Shown in pieces: positions 50,537-59,997 of a stretch of DNA of 64,000 nucleotides. Both the position numbers and the translations under genes were made by a program. Every line of letters begins with the position of its first letter. Position 1 is the first letter of the stretch. The DNA comes from Gordonia pseudamarae (GTDB lineage Bacteria > Actinomycetota > Actinomycetes > Mycobacteriales > Mycobacteriaceae): NCBI RefSeq assembly GCF_025273675.1, contig NZ_CP045809.1:1550001-1614000 (forward strand). The letters are read 5' to 3'. Under the pieces are notes generated by a model. That model worked only from the letters and a program-made list of their open reading frames with translations, was not told the DNA's origin and searched no databases.

Positions 50537-50555
50537 CCAGGTTAGGGTAACCTAC
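50537..50555 (-). promoter_or_regulatory. strong IdeR/DtxR-type iron box
   Basis: AGGTTAGGGTAACCTA (50539-50554) matches the inner 16 bases of the IdeR consensus at 15 positions and is nearly palindromic. It precedes the lipoprotein gene and overlaps the stop codon of the 2581-residue NRPS. Confidence 0.88.
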
Positions 50556-53500
50556 ACACTATTGGGCTGCTGACGTGCCCCGCGCCCGGCACGTGCGCGC
50601 ACGGCCTGTTCGACGGCACCGACCAGCACTTCTATGTCGGTCGGTGTGAAAACCCGGGCAGAACAGGTCACCTCGACGACGAGTCGACCCCGATCGTCCC
50701 GGTCACGCTCGACGCGCGCGTCCACGGTGATCGCGTAGTCGGCGCCCAGGTCGTCGGCGGGGCGGGTTCTGGTCCACGCCGATTCGGGCGCCGGTTGCCA
50801 CCGCCCCCCGCCGCTCAGCACCATGATGCCCAGGTAGTTGACCAGGACCTGCGCCCTGGGGGCGCGGGCCAGGGCCCGGGCGGTGCGCGCGTTGCAGTGC
50901 CGAAGCAGTCCGTAGGAATGGCCGGGACGTCCGAGTTCGTCGGCGATCGGCCCAGCAGGATCGGACGCAGCAGGATCAGACGCAGCAGGATCGTCCCCGG
51001 CGGGGTCGAACAGTACGGGAGTCACCGTGGTGAGCCACCCCACCGTCCGCGACAGGTCGAGGTCGCCCAGGTCGCGGCCGTGTCGTTCGACGTCGATCAG
51101 TACCGGTCCGGCGGTATGTCCGGCACCGGTGCGCCAGGCGGTGATCGCGGACCCGCTGTCGGCGATCACCGCGGCGGTCACGGACTCGGCCGACAGGTAC
51201 CGGCGGGTGTGTTCCTCATCGAGTGTGATGGCTGTGGTGATCAGATCGGCCTGCACTCCGAAGTCCCGGGCGTCGGTGATCGGCACCGACCGGGCCAGCA
51301 GGGTGCGCCAGCGGGTGAGCTCGGCCATGGTCGACGGCGCCGCCGCCAGCTCGGACATCGCATCGGCATATCTCGAGTACGGCACAGCCGGCGACGGGAG
51401 GGCCGGTGGTTTGTCCGCGGCGTCGACATCGGCGGCGACGGCATCGGCGGCGTCGGCGAGGTCGTCGAGCAGAATGCGCCAGGACACCGCGTCGACGGCG
51501 AGATGGTGGATCACCAGCACCAGTCTGACGTGCTCTCCATCGGCGAAAACGGCTGCGGCCGTGATGGTTCCATGTGTGGTGGGATCGAGCCGGGCATGGG
51601 TGTCGGCGGCGATCCGGGCGAATGCCTCCGGCGTCGGATCGGTGATCTGATGAACCGTGAGAATGTCTGTGGTATCAAATGATTGGACTGCGACAGGCTG
51701 AACGGACCACACTCCCGGCACGGTGCTGGTGACCCGCAACCGCAGCGCCTCGTGGCGGGCGATGACGGCGTCGAGCGCCCGCCGGATGTCGTCGGCCGTC
51801 ACCGTCGCGGGGACGGCGACGGTGATCGACTGGGCCAGCGACTGCCAGCGGCCCGGCCGGCCCGCGAGTTGCGCGACGATCGGGGTCAGCGGCAGCGGCG
51901 ACGTGCGTTCGGGTACGTCGTCGGAGGCCGTCTTGGTGTCGCGGCGGACCACCGCGGCCAGCGCGGCCACGGTGCGCTGCTCGAACAACTCCCGCACATC
52001 CACCAGCAGGCCGCGCCGGCGTAACCGGTTGACCACGGTGATCGCGACGATGCTGTCGCCGCCGAGGGCGAAGAAGTCGTCACCGGACCCGACGGCGTCA
52101 CCGTCGAGATGCAGGACGTCGGCGAACACCCCGGCGATCTCGGCGGCCATCGGGTCCTCGACCGCACCGCCGAGGCCGGCGATGAGCGGATCGGGCAGCC
52201 GGCGGGCGTCGAGCTTGCCGTTCGCGGTGACCGGCAACGCATCGAGCAGGGTCAGGGTGGCCGGTACCAGATGAGCCGGCAGCAGCTCGGCGATGTCGGC
52301 CAGAATCTGTTCCGGCGCAATTGTTTGCGTATTCGGGTCTTGTGTATCGCAGGTTTGTGTATCGCCGGGCTGTGCGGCGGACGGTACGCCGTAGGCGACG
52401 AGTGCGGTGCGGCCGTCGACGGTGGTGTGGCCCACCACGACTGCCTGTGCCAGGTGGCCGGTGGACAGCAGTGCCCGTTCGATCTCTCCGGGTTCGACGC
52501 GCTGCCCACGCAGTTTCAGCTGCCCGTCACTGCGGCCCGCGTACTCCAGTACGCCGTCGGCGGTCCACCGCGCGACGTCGCCGGTCCGGTACATGCGGTC
52601 TCCGGCCGACCCGAACGGGCAGGCGAGGAAACGCGTCGAGGTCAGTCCGGCGCGGCGGGCGTAGCCGCGGGCCAACTGCCGGCCCGACAGGTACAGCTCA
52701 CCCCATGCGCCGATCGGAAGTTCGTCCAGCGTCCGGCCCAGGACGTGCAACCCGGTGTTCCACACGGGCGCGCCGATCGGCACGATCGTACCGGTGGTCT
52801 CGGTGACGTCGATCTCGGTGACGTCCACGGCCGCTTCGGTGGGGCCGTACAGATTGTGCAGGCGCACCTGTGCGAACCGCTGCGCGACGCCGTCGCGCAG
52901 CGGTGCGGTCAGCGCCTCACCTGAACACAGTATCCGGCGCAGGTCGGGCAGATCCGGCAGTTCTCCGGTCGCTTCGCCCGCCCCCGCGGTGGTGTCGGCG
53001 AGGAACGCCCGCAACAGCGACGGCACGAAGTGCACGGTCGTGATCCGGTGCCGGCGCAACGCCTCGGCGATCGCGGCGGGCTCACGGTGCGCGCCGGGCG
53101 CGGCCATCACGATGGTGGCGCCGCAGATCAACGGCCAGAACAACTCCCATACCGACACATCGAAACCGATCGGTGTCTTGTGTAGCACCCGCTCACCCGG
53201 CCGCAGGCCGAATCGGGCCTGCATCCACAACAACCGGTTGACGATCGCGGGGTGCTCGACCACCACGGCCTTGGGGTTGCCGGTCGATCCGGAGGTGTAG
53301 ATCAGGTACGCGCCGCGTGCGACGGGCAGTGAGCCGGGCGGCGGGGTCTTGTCGGGGCCGTCGGTGACGGGGGTACCGGTGGCATCGACCCGCACGATCG
53401 GAGCGTCGGCGGCGGCGAAGGTGTCGTCGTCGGTGACGATCGCGGCCGGCCGGGCATCGCCGAGAATGAACTCCCGGCGCGCCGGTGGATGGTCGCGGTC

Positions 53501-56500
53501 GAGCGGAAGGTAGGCGGCACCCGCCCGCATGATCGCCAGCACGCTCACCGACAGCGCGACCCCGCGCGGCAGATCCACGCCCACCACGTCGTCGGTTCCC
53601 ACCCCCGAACCGGCCAGCCTTCTGGCGAGATTGTCTGCGGCCCTGAGTAGTTCGGAGTAGGTCAGGGTTGTGTCGTCGTCGATGACGGCCGGTGTCCCGG
53701 GATGGGCGTGTGCCGCCCGGACGATCAGGATCGGCAGGTCGGCATCGGTGGGCACGTCGGCGGCGGTGTCGTTGAAGCCGATCAGCGCCGCCCGGTCCGG
53801 GTCGGTCAGCAGCGGCAGCCGCGACAGTCTGGTTCCGGGGTCGGCCACCATCGCGGTCAGCACCCGCGTCAGCGCGGCGGCGATCCGTTGGACGGTGGCT
53901 TCGTCGAACAGGTCGCGGGCAAACTCGATCCTTCCTGAGAGGGGTTGTCCGGGACCATTTTCCAGGAATTCTACGGTGAGATCGAACTTGGCGGTGGTGG
54001 CTTGCGCCGGCAGCAACCGGGCGGGAATCCCGGCGAAATCGGGCGTGCTGATGGGGCTTCGGTACTGCACCAGCGTCTGGAACAGAGGGCTGCGCGCCAC
54101 ATCGCGGGCCGGATCTACGGCGTCGACGACCTCCTGGAAGGGCAACAGCTGATGCTCCAATGCCGTCAGATCGACCTGCCTGACCTGTTCGAGCAGGTCG
54201 GCGACGGTCGGATCGCCGTTCAGCCGGGTACGTAGCACGACGGTGTTCGTGAACATGCCGATCACCGATCGGGTGGCCGGATCCTCGCGCCCGGCGACCG
54301 GGGTGCCCAGCGCGATGTCGTCGCCGCCGGTCAGTCGCGACCACAGTGCCGCCACCGCGGCATGGACCACCATGAAGCCGGTCACGCCCAGGGTACGGGT
54401 CAACCGGGCCAGCGCATCGGTGGTGGGCGCGTCGATCGTGAACTCCACGGTCCCACCGGAATCGGAGCCGAATGCCGGGCGGGGCCGGTCGTAGGGAAGC
54501 GGGAGTTCGTCGGGCAGACCATCCAGTTCGCGGCGCCAGTGATCACGTTCGTGCTGACGCAGCGGAATGCCCGACGAGTCGGTGGCATCCAACAGGCGCT
54601 CCTGACGCAGCGCGGCGTCGGCGTACTGGAGCGCAGGGGCCGGCGGCGGCGCCCCGTCACCGAGCACGCGCTCGTACTCCGCGGCGAGTTCGCCGAACAC
54701 CAGCGGCGTCGACCACTCGTCGCCGGCGATGTGGTGCATGACGATCTGCACCGTCGACCTGTGATCGCCGGTGTGGGCGATATCGAGGCGGAAGGGTGAT
54801 TCGGCCGCCAGATCGAATCTCTTGTTCCGGGAACGTTCCAGGGCGGCAACGTATTCGGGTCCGTCGTGCTCGGTGACCGAGGCGCCGGTGCCGACCGGCA
54901 GGATCTGCTGGAACAGGTTTCCGTCGTCGTCGGCGACGAGCCGGGTGCGCAGCGATTCGTGCCGGTCCACCAAGGTCTGCGCCGCGGACCGCAGCGCGGC
55001 CGGATCGAGGGGGCCGTCGAGTTCGACGACGAACGCCAGATTGTAGGCCGAGCCGACCGCATCGTTCCCCTGCTCTGCCTGTCCGTGCCCTGTCTGTCCC
55101 TGCCCTGTGTGCGGCGAGTCCCGCCGCAACCGGTCGAGCGCCCACAGCCGGCGCTGGGCGGAGGTGGCGGGCAGCGGGTCCGGGCGTGGCAGGTCGGCGA
55201 CATCGGGCTCGTCCGGCTCGCCGGTATACTCGTCGACCCAGGCCGCCAGCGTGGCGACGGTCGGATGATCGAACACCGTGCGCACGGTGGCGGGCGTCTC
55301 GAGCTCGAGGGCGATCCGGTGCGCCAGACGGGTGGCCAGCAACGAATGACCACCGCTGACGAAGAAATTCAGCTCCGCGTCGACCTCGGTGCGACCGAGC
55401 AGATCGCCGAACAGGGCGGCGATCGAGGTTTCGGTGCCGGGGGCGAGTGGGCGGACGCCGTGTCCGGTGGCCGGACCGGCGGGATCAGGCAGCGACCGGC
55501 GGTCGACCTTGCCGTTGGGCAGTGTCGGCAGCTGATCGAGGGTGCGGACGGCGGGCACCTGGTAGTCGGGCAGCCGTTCGGCGACGGCGGCGCGGACCGC
55601 GATCGGATCGGCGTCACCGGTGACGTACGCCCACAGCGTCAGCGACCCGGTGCTGTCGGGCCGGGCGACCACGACGGCATCGTCGACACCCGGCTGGGCG
55701 CGCAGCGCGGCCTCCACCCCGACGGTCTCCACACGATGGCCGCGGATTTTCACCTGACCGTCGGCGCGGCCGTGGAACTCCAGATTGCCGTCGCCGTCCC
55801 AGCATCCGGTGTCGCCTGTGCGGAACAACCTGCCGTCGCCGTCGGGGGCGGCGACGAATCGTTCGGCGGTCAGGGCGGGCCGGCGCAGATAGCCGCGCGC
55901 GACCTGGGCCGAGCGCACATAGATCTCGCCGACCACGCCCACCGGTGCCGGTCGCAGCGCATCGTCGAGTACGAGGATCTCGGTACCCGGGACCGGTCGG
56001 CCGATGGGAACCGGGTCGGCGGTCTCGGGGTCGGCGACGGCGAAGGTGACGTCGCCGACCACCTCGGAGGAACCGTACGAGTTCACGATCGTGGTCCCCG
56101 GTGCGAGCTCGCGCAGGCGTGCGGCCACCTCGCTGTGCAGTGTTTCCCCGGACAGGATCCACCGGGTGATCCCGCGGCACGCGGCCGGTGCCGACTCGGC
56201 GAGTTCGGCGGCGAGTGAACCGACGGCGGTGACCTGCGTGACCGCGTGCTCGGTGATGAGTGCGGCCTGCGCGATCGGGTCGAGCCGTTCATCGTCGGTG
56301 GCCACGATCATCGGCGCGCGTGCGGTGACCGCACCGAGCAGTTCGGTCAGGCCGTCGATGAACGACAGCGAACTCTTGACCAGTCGCACATCGGGGCCGG
56401 CCGGCGGCCACTGTTCGCGGGCCCACGCCAGCCGGGCCGCGAGACCCGCGCGGGTCCCGGCCACCGCTTTGGGGGTACCGGTCGAACCCGACGTGTACAG

Positions 56501-58297
56501 CAGGTAGGCGAGATTGTCCGGCCGGGCAGTGCGCTCGCCGGCCGGGCGCCGGGTGACCGGGTTTCCCGGTGCCGCGTCGCCGACGACGAGCAGTGACAGA
56601 CCGTCGGTGCCGGGGACCGGGGTACGCCCGTCCACGACGACCAGATCCGGCCGGGCATCGCCCAGGACGAACGTGATGAAGTCCGTGGGGTAGTCGAGCG
56701 CGACCGGCAGGATCGCCGCACCCGACCGCAGGATCGCCAGGACGGCGGTCACCGTGTCGGTCCGGCGCGCGAGTGCGAGCGCGACGATCGACTCGGGTCC
56801 GATCCCGGCGTCCGCCAGGCGCTGTGTCAGCGCCCGTACCCGCGCATCGAGCTCGGTCCAGGTGATCGAATCACCCGCCGCGATCACCGCGACCTCGTCA
56901 CCGGGCGCGACGGAGAGCAGATCGTCGAGCGACGGCGCGGCCAGTGCGGCGCCGGTGCCGAGCGCGCGAACCCGTGCGGCCTCCCGCTCGTCGAGCACCG
57001 GCAGCCCGGCGACCGGGGTCGACGGCGCGTCGGCCAGCGCGGTCAGCACGGCGACCAGCGTCCGGGCCAGCCGGTCACGACGGGCGACGGACACCGCCTC
57101 GGGCAGATAGTGCAGCCGGATCTGCATCGTCGGGTGGGGGATCACCTGGAGCGTGAGTGGATAGTGCGTGGAATCCTGCGGTTCGATCGTGGTGATCGCG
57201 AGTCCGGCCGCGGTCATCGTCTCGCCCAGCGTTCCCGCGCTGAGCGGGTGGTTCTCGAACACCAGCAGGGTGTCGAACATCTCGCCCAGACCCACCGCCC
57301 CGGCGATCGCCGGCAGGCCGACCCACTGATCGTCCATCACCGCGGTCTGCGCGGCACCGACCCGCCGGACCACGTCGGTGAGCTGGTCCCACGGGTGGGC
57401 CTCGACCCGTACCGGGACAGCGCCGAGCGTCATGCCGACGATCGATTCGGCGCCGTCGAAATCGGGGCTGCGGCCGGACACGGTGATACCGAACAGGACG
57501 TCACCGCGCCCGGTGTCGAGCCCGAGGGTCAGGCCCCACGCGGTCTGCACCAGCGCCGCGGTCGTGGTGCCCTCGGCGCGGGCGCGTGCCGTCAGGCGGT
57601 CGGTCAGATCACCGAGATCGTCGATGCGCAGTTCGGCCGGCCGCGAACCCAACGTCGCGGCGGTGTCCGGCGCCAGCAGGGTGGCCGAGGGTGTCGCGCC
57701 CAGCACCTGCCGCCAGCGATTGAGTGCGGCACCGGTGTCGCGGTCGTTCAGCCAGGCCAGGAAGTCGCGGTAGGAGCGCACCGGCGGCAGATCCCCGGTG
57801 TCGCCACCCGCGGCGTACGCGGCGAAGATATCGCGCACCAGCAGCGGCGACGACCAGCCGTCGAGGATGAGGTGATGATTGGTGATCAGCACCCGCCAGG
57901 ACCGGGGGGCTATCCGGGCCAGGGTCAGGCGCAGCAGGGGCGGGGTGCCCGGATCGAATCGGTTGTCGCGGTCGCGATCACGCAGCTCATGCCACCGGCG
58001 TAGCGCGTCGGTCTCGGACATGTCGGTCAGATCGTATTCGGCCCAGCCGATTTCGGCGCCGTCGAGCACCAGCGCCACCGGCATTCCGTTCTTGCGCCGG
58101 CGGAACGCGGTGCGCAGGTTGGGGTGACGTTCGAGCACGGCCTGTGCGCTGCGATGCAGCAGTCGCGGATCGAGATCGCCGTCAATACCGAGGTCCGCCT
58201 GCACCGTGTACGGGTCGGGCCCCGAATCCGACAGGGTCGACGCGTAGAGCAGTCCCTCCTGCAGCGGGGTGAGCGGCATGATCTCGGCGATCTTCAT
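50552..58297 (-). CDS. NRPS, C-A-T-C-A(Ser)-T-E
   Basis: The 2581-residue two-module synthetase has C1 (HHLILDGWS near 140), A1 (LYTSGSTGTPKA near 601), carrier 1 (SGGHSLLA near 982), C2 (MHHIAGDEWS near 1186, DE for DG), A2 (IYTSGSTGNPKA near 1666; pocket D-V-W-H-L-S-L-V-D, a serine code), carrier 2 (LGGDSIV near 2079) and a final E domain (HHLAVDAVSW near 2262, VERHGRD). The A1 pocket is odd: FIDGLTE and NSYGSSEVVGD lack the usual alignment of Asp235, so its substrate is not predicted. Low-complexity inserts occur in C2, the A2-T linker and the E domain. A GAGGAAGAG ribosome site precedes ATG 58297. It follows the lipase gene. Confidence 0.93.
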   Translation of the reverse strand: MKIAEIMPLTPLQEGLLYASTLSDSGPDPYTVQADLGIDGDLDPRLLHRSAQAVLERHPNLRTAFRRRKNGMPVALVLDGAEIGWAEYDLTDMSETDALRRWHELRDRDRDNRFDPGTPPLLRLTLARIAPRSWRVLITNHHLILDGWSSPLLVRDIFAAYAAGGDTGDLPPVRSYRDFLAWLNDRDTGAALNRWRQVLGATPSATLLAPDTAATLGSRPAELRIDDLGDLTDRLTARARAEGTTTAALVQTAWGLTLGLDTGRGDVLFGITVSGRSPDFDGAESIVGMTLGAVPVRVEAHPWDQLTDVVRRVGAAQTAVMDDQWVGLPAIAGAVGLGEMFDTLLVFENHPLSAGTLGETMTAAGLAITTIEPQDSTHYPLTLQVIPHPTMQIRLHYLPEAVSVARRDRLARTLVAVLTALADAPSTPVAGLPVLDEREAARVRALGTGAALAAPSLDDLLSVAPGDEVAVIAAGDSITWTELDARVRALTQRLADAGIGPESIVALALARRTDTVTAVLAILRSGAAILPVALDYPTDFITFVLGDARPDLVVVDGRTPVPGTDGLSLLVVGDAAPGNPVTRRPAGERTARPDNLAYLLYTSGSTGTPKAVAGTRAGLAARLAWAREQWPPAGPDVRLVKSSLSFIDGLTELLGAVTARAPMIVATDDERLDPIAQAALITEHAVTQVTAVGSLAAELAESAPAACRGITRWILSGETLHSEVAARLRELAPGTTIVNSYGSSEVVGDVTFAVADPETADPVPIGRPVPGTEILVLDDALRPAPVGVVGEIYVRSAQVARGYLRRPALTAERFVAAPDGDGRLFRTGDTGCWDGDGNLEFHGRADGQVKIRGHRVETVGVEAALRAQPGVDDAVVVARPDSTGSLTLWAYVTGDADPIAVRAAVAERLPDYQVPAVRTLDQLPTLPNGKVDRRSLPDPAGPATGHGVRPLAPGTETSIAALFGDLLGRTEVDAELNFFVSGGHSLLATRLAHRIALELETPATVRTVFDHPTVATLAAWVDEYTGEPDEPDVADLPRPDPLPATSAQRRLWALDRLRRDSPHTGQGQTGHGQAEQGNDAVGSAYNLAFVVELDGPLDPAALRSAAQTLVDRHESLRTRLVADDDGNLFQQILPVGTGASVTEHDGPEYVAALERSRNKRFDLAAESPFRLDIAHTGDHRSTVQIVMHHIAGDEWSTPLVFGELAAEYERVLGDGAPPPAPALQYADAALRQERLLDATDSSGIPLRQHERDHWRRELDGLPDELPLPYDRPRPAFGSDSGGTVEFTIDAPTTDALARLTRTLGVTGFMVVHAAVAALWSRLTGGDDIALGTPVAGREDPATRSVIGMFTNTVVLRTRLNGDPTVADLLEQVRQVDLTALEHQLLPFQEVVDAVDPARDVARSPLFQTLVQYRSPISTPDFAGIPARLLPAQATTAKFDLTVEFLENGPGQPLSGRIEFARDLFDEATVQRIAAALTRVLTAMVADPGTRLSRLPLLTDPDRAALIGFNDTAADVPTDADLPILIVRAAHAHPGTPAVIDDDTTLTYSELLRAADNLARRLAGSGVGTDDVVGVDLPRGVALSVSVLAIMRAGAAYLPLDRDHPPARREFILGDARPAAIVTDDDTFAAADAPIVRVDATGTPVTDGPDKTPPPGSLPVARGAYLIYTSGSTGNPKAVVVEHPAIVNRLLWMQARFGLRPGERVLHKTPIGFDVSVWELFWPLICGATIVMAAPGAHREPAAIAEALRRHRITTVHFVPSLLRAFLADTTAGAGEATGELPDLPDLRRILCSGEALTAPLRDGVAQRFAQVRLHNLYGPTEAAVDVTEIDVTETTGTIVPIGAPVWNTGLHVLGRTLDELPIGAWGELYLSGRQLARGYARRAGLTSTRFLACPFGSAGDRMYRTGDVARWTADGVLEYAGRSDGQLKLRGQRVEPGEIERALLSTGHLAQAVVVGHTTVDGRTALVAYGVPSAAQPGDTQTCDTQDPNTQTIAPEQILADIAELLPAHLVPATLTLLDALPVTANGKLDARRLPDPLIAGLGGAVEDPMAAEIAGVFADVLHLDGDAVGSGDDFFALGGDSIVAITVVNRLRRRGLLVDVRELFEQRTVAALAAVVRRDTKTASDDVPERTSPLPLTPIVAQLAGRPGRWQSLAQSITVAVPATVTADDIRRALDAVIARHEALRLRVTSTVPGVWSVQPVAVQSFDTTDILTVHQITDPTPEAFARIAADTHARLDPTTHGTITAAAVFADGEHVRLVLVIHHLAVDAVSWRILLDDLADAADAVAADVDAADKPPALPSPAVPYSRYADAMSELAAAPSTMAELTRWRTLLARSVPITDARDFGVQADLITTAITLDEEHTRRYLSAESVTAAVIADSGSAITAWRTGAGHTAGPVLIDVERHGRDLGDLDLSRTVGWLTTVTPVLFDPAGDDPAASDPAASDPAGPIADELGRPGHSYGLLRHCNARTARALARAPRAQVLVNYLGIMVLSGGGRWQPAPESAWTRTRPADDLGADYAITVDARVERDRDDRGRLVVEVTCSARVFTPTDIEVLVGAVEQAVRARAGRGARQQPNSV

Positions 58298-58318
58298 CAG
58301 AACTCTTCCTCACATACT

Positions 58319-58349
58319 CTTGGCCGGACACACTCGGTGTCCGGCCAAG
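58319..58349 (-). terminator. 13-bp stem-loop in the leader of the giant NRPS
   Basis: CTTGGCCGGACAC and GTGTCCGGCCAAG pair perfectly around a 5-nt loop, 21 nt upstream of the NRPS start codon and 29 nt after the lipase gene. No U-tract follows on either strand. Confidence 0.8.
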
Positions 58350-58378
58350 AAAATGGTGTCACGACGGTATACAGCGGC

Positions 58379-59584
58379 CTACCTGGGCCAGGTTCGGCGG
58401 CTGTTGGACCAGGTCACCGACTGCAATACCTGTGCGGTGCTCAGCCCGTGCCGTTGATCCGGATAGGTCCGGTAGGTGACGTCGACGCCGTTGGCGCGCA
58501 GCTGTGAGACGAACTGTTCGCTCAGCGGTGTGAACGAGACCACGTCGAGATAGCCCTGCTGGATCAGGATCGGCGCGCCGTAGCCGGAGGTGGGTACCCG
58601 GGCGTACTGACGCAGCGCGGGCAACAGTGGGCCGTCGGTAAGCGGTTTGGACACCAGGCGCCCGACGGTCAGCCCCTTGGTCGCCGGACCGGACTCGGCG
58701 TAGCACAGCCGTTCGGCGTCCTTGACCACCTTGCGTCCGGTCGGTGTCAGGTAGGCGTCCACGTCGATATCGGGTCTGGCCACCTTGAGGCCGGCCAGTA
58801 CATACGAGAAGTATGTGACGTAGTCGGGAATGACGACGTTCGGGAACCCGGGCCGGATCGCGGCGAAATAGTCGGCGAGGCCGGTCGGCACGGAATGCGC
58901 GATCGTGGCGGCGTTCTTCAGCTCGGGAGCATAGGATCCGGCGAGATGGTTCGACCACAACGAGGCGTGTCCGCCCTGCGAACCGCCGTAGCTGACAAAG
59001 GCATTGGAGATCGGTGTGCCGACATACCGGGTGACGACGGTCCGGGCGGCCCGCACCATGTCGAGGGTGTTCTTGCCGGCGACCGGTCCGTCGAGATAGG
59101 CGTGCACACCCGGCCCGCCGATTCCCTGGTACTCGGTCGCGGCGATCACGTAGTTGTCGCGCAGCCACTGGCCGAGCCACTTGTCGCGGCTGCCGCGCGG
59201 ATCCTTGCCGAGGGTGTCGGTGATCCTGCAGTCGTCCCCGAGCCCCATCGTCGAGTGGTCCCACGCCATGATGCGCCAGCCGCCCGGGCCGGGGTTTTTC
59301 TTGGGGACCGAGACGCTGCCCTTGACCTCGACGAGGTTGCCGTGGGAGTCTGCGGACAGGTAGGTGACATCAAAAACCCTTGCTGCACTGGCCATTCGGG
59401 CTTCAGGCCGGTCGGTTATCTCGGTGCTGCGGACCACATCGCCGGGCTTTCCGGCGGGCGCGGCCTGCGCCGGCGCCGTTGTGCGGATCCCCGGCGGTGT
59501 CCAGGAGTCGATGGTCGGGATCGACATGACGGTCAGGATCGACATGGTGGTCAGGATTCGACGTACCCGCGAGCTTCTCCGCAT
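58379..59584 (-). CDS. secreted LIP-family lipase/esterase, iron-boxed
   Basis: The protein (401 residues) starts at ATG 59584, chosen because GGAGG lies 6 nt upstream. A signal peptide (MRRSSRVRRILTTM, hydrophobic stretch, cleavage near AQAAPAG) precedes an alpha/beta hydrolase of the secretory-lipase (Candida LIP-like) family. Visible marks are the nucleophile GGSQGGHAS, ATEYQGIGGPG and the catalytic His in DQRHGLS. Two iron boxes lie upstream, and the gene leads into the NRPS. It could cleave a siderophore ester or scavenge host lipid; which is not known. Confidence 0.85.
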   Translation of the reverse strand: MRRSSRVRRILTTMSILTVMSIPTIDSWTPPGIRTTAPAQAAPAGKPGDVVRSTEITDRPEARMASAARVFDVTYLSADSHGNLVEVKGSVSVPKKNPGPGGWRIMAWDHSTMGLGDDCRITDTLGKDPRGSRDKWLGQWLRDNYVIAATEYQGIGGPGVHAYLDGPVAGKNTLDMVRAARTVVTRYVGTPISNAFVSYGGSQGGHASLWSNHLAGSYAPELKNAATIAHSVPTGLADYFAAIRPGFPNVVIPDYVTYFSYVLAGLKVARPDIDVDAYLTPTGRKVVKDAERLCYAESGPATKGLTVGRLVSKPLTDGPLLPALRQYARVPTSGYGAPILIQQGYLDVVSFTPLSEQFVSQLRANGVDVTYRTYPDQRHGLSTAQVLQSVTWSNSRRTWPR

Positions 59585-59630
59585 CCGCAACCTCCGACCC
59601 TCCGACTTCGCGCAACCGACTTCGCTCAAT

Positions 59631-59649
59631 GATGTGCAGGCTAACCTTG
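59631..59649 (-). promoter_or_regulatory. IdeR-type iron box (proximal)
   Basis: The site contains GGCTAACCT, a perfect match to the right half of the IdeR consensus, 47 nt upstream of the lipase start; the left half is poor. Confidence 0.55.
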
Positions 59650-59672
59650 CTTGCCACAGGGTAGGGTAGCAG

Positions 59673-59696
59673 AGGTCTTAGGTTGACCTAACTTCT
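59673..59696 (-). promoter_or_regulatory. IdeR-type iron box (distal)
   Basis: TTAGGTTGACCTAA (59678-59691) is a near-perfect palindrome made of two IdeR half-sites. Two overlapping 19-mers here each match the consensus at 12-13 positions. Confidence 0.7.
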
Positions 59697-59742
59697 GGTT
59701 TGCCGTGTTCACGACCGAACATGCCGCACACCGCGCGGGAGG

Positions 59743-59997
59743 CTATCGGCGGGGCGTCGCCTTGCGTGCCCCGGTGGCGATGAGGGCGACCCCGAGAATC
59801 AGGCACGCGCCCACCGCGATCTTGCCGATCGTCGCGGCGTCGTCGATCGCCGGAGTCCCCGTCAGCACCCAGCCGGCGATCGCGATCGCGCACAGACCGA
59901 TGAGCACATATCCGGGGGCTCTGTGGCCCGCCCGTTCGGTCATCTCGCCGGTTCCGCCGCCGGACCCGCTGGCGGTGGCGGGGTAATCGCCGGTCAT
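59743..59997 (-). CDS. small two-helix membrane protein
   Basis: The 84-residue protein has a Gly/Thr-rich N-terminus and two hydrophobic helices (about 29-46 and 58-76), separated by GTPAIDDAATIGK, and a basic tail. Its ATG overlaps the stop of the PspC-type gene (ATGA), so it is made with it. No family is recognised. It is probably an accessory of the envelope-stress system. Confidence 0.65.
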   Translation of the reverse strand: MTGDYPATASGSGGGTGEMTERAGHRAPGYVLIGLCAIAIAGWVLTGTPAIDDAATIGKIAVGACLILGVALIATGARKATPRR

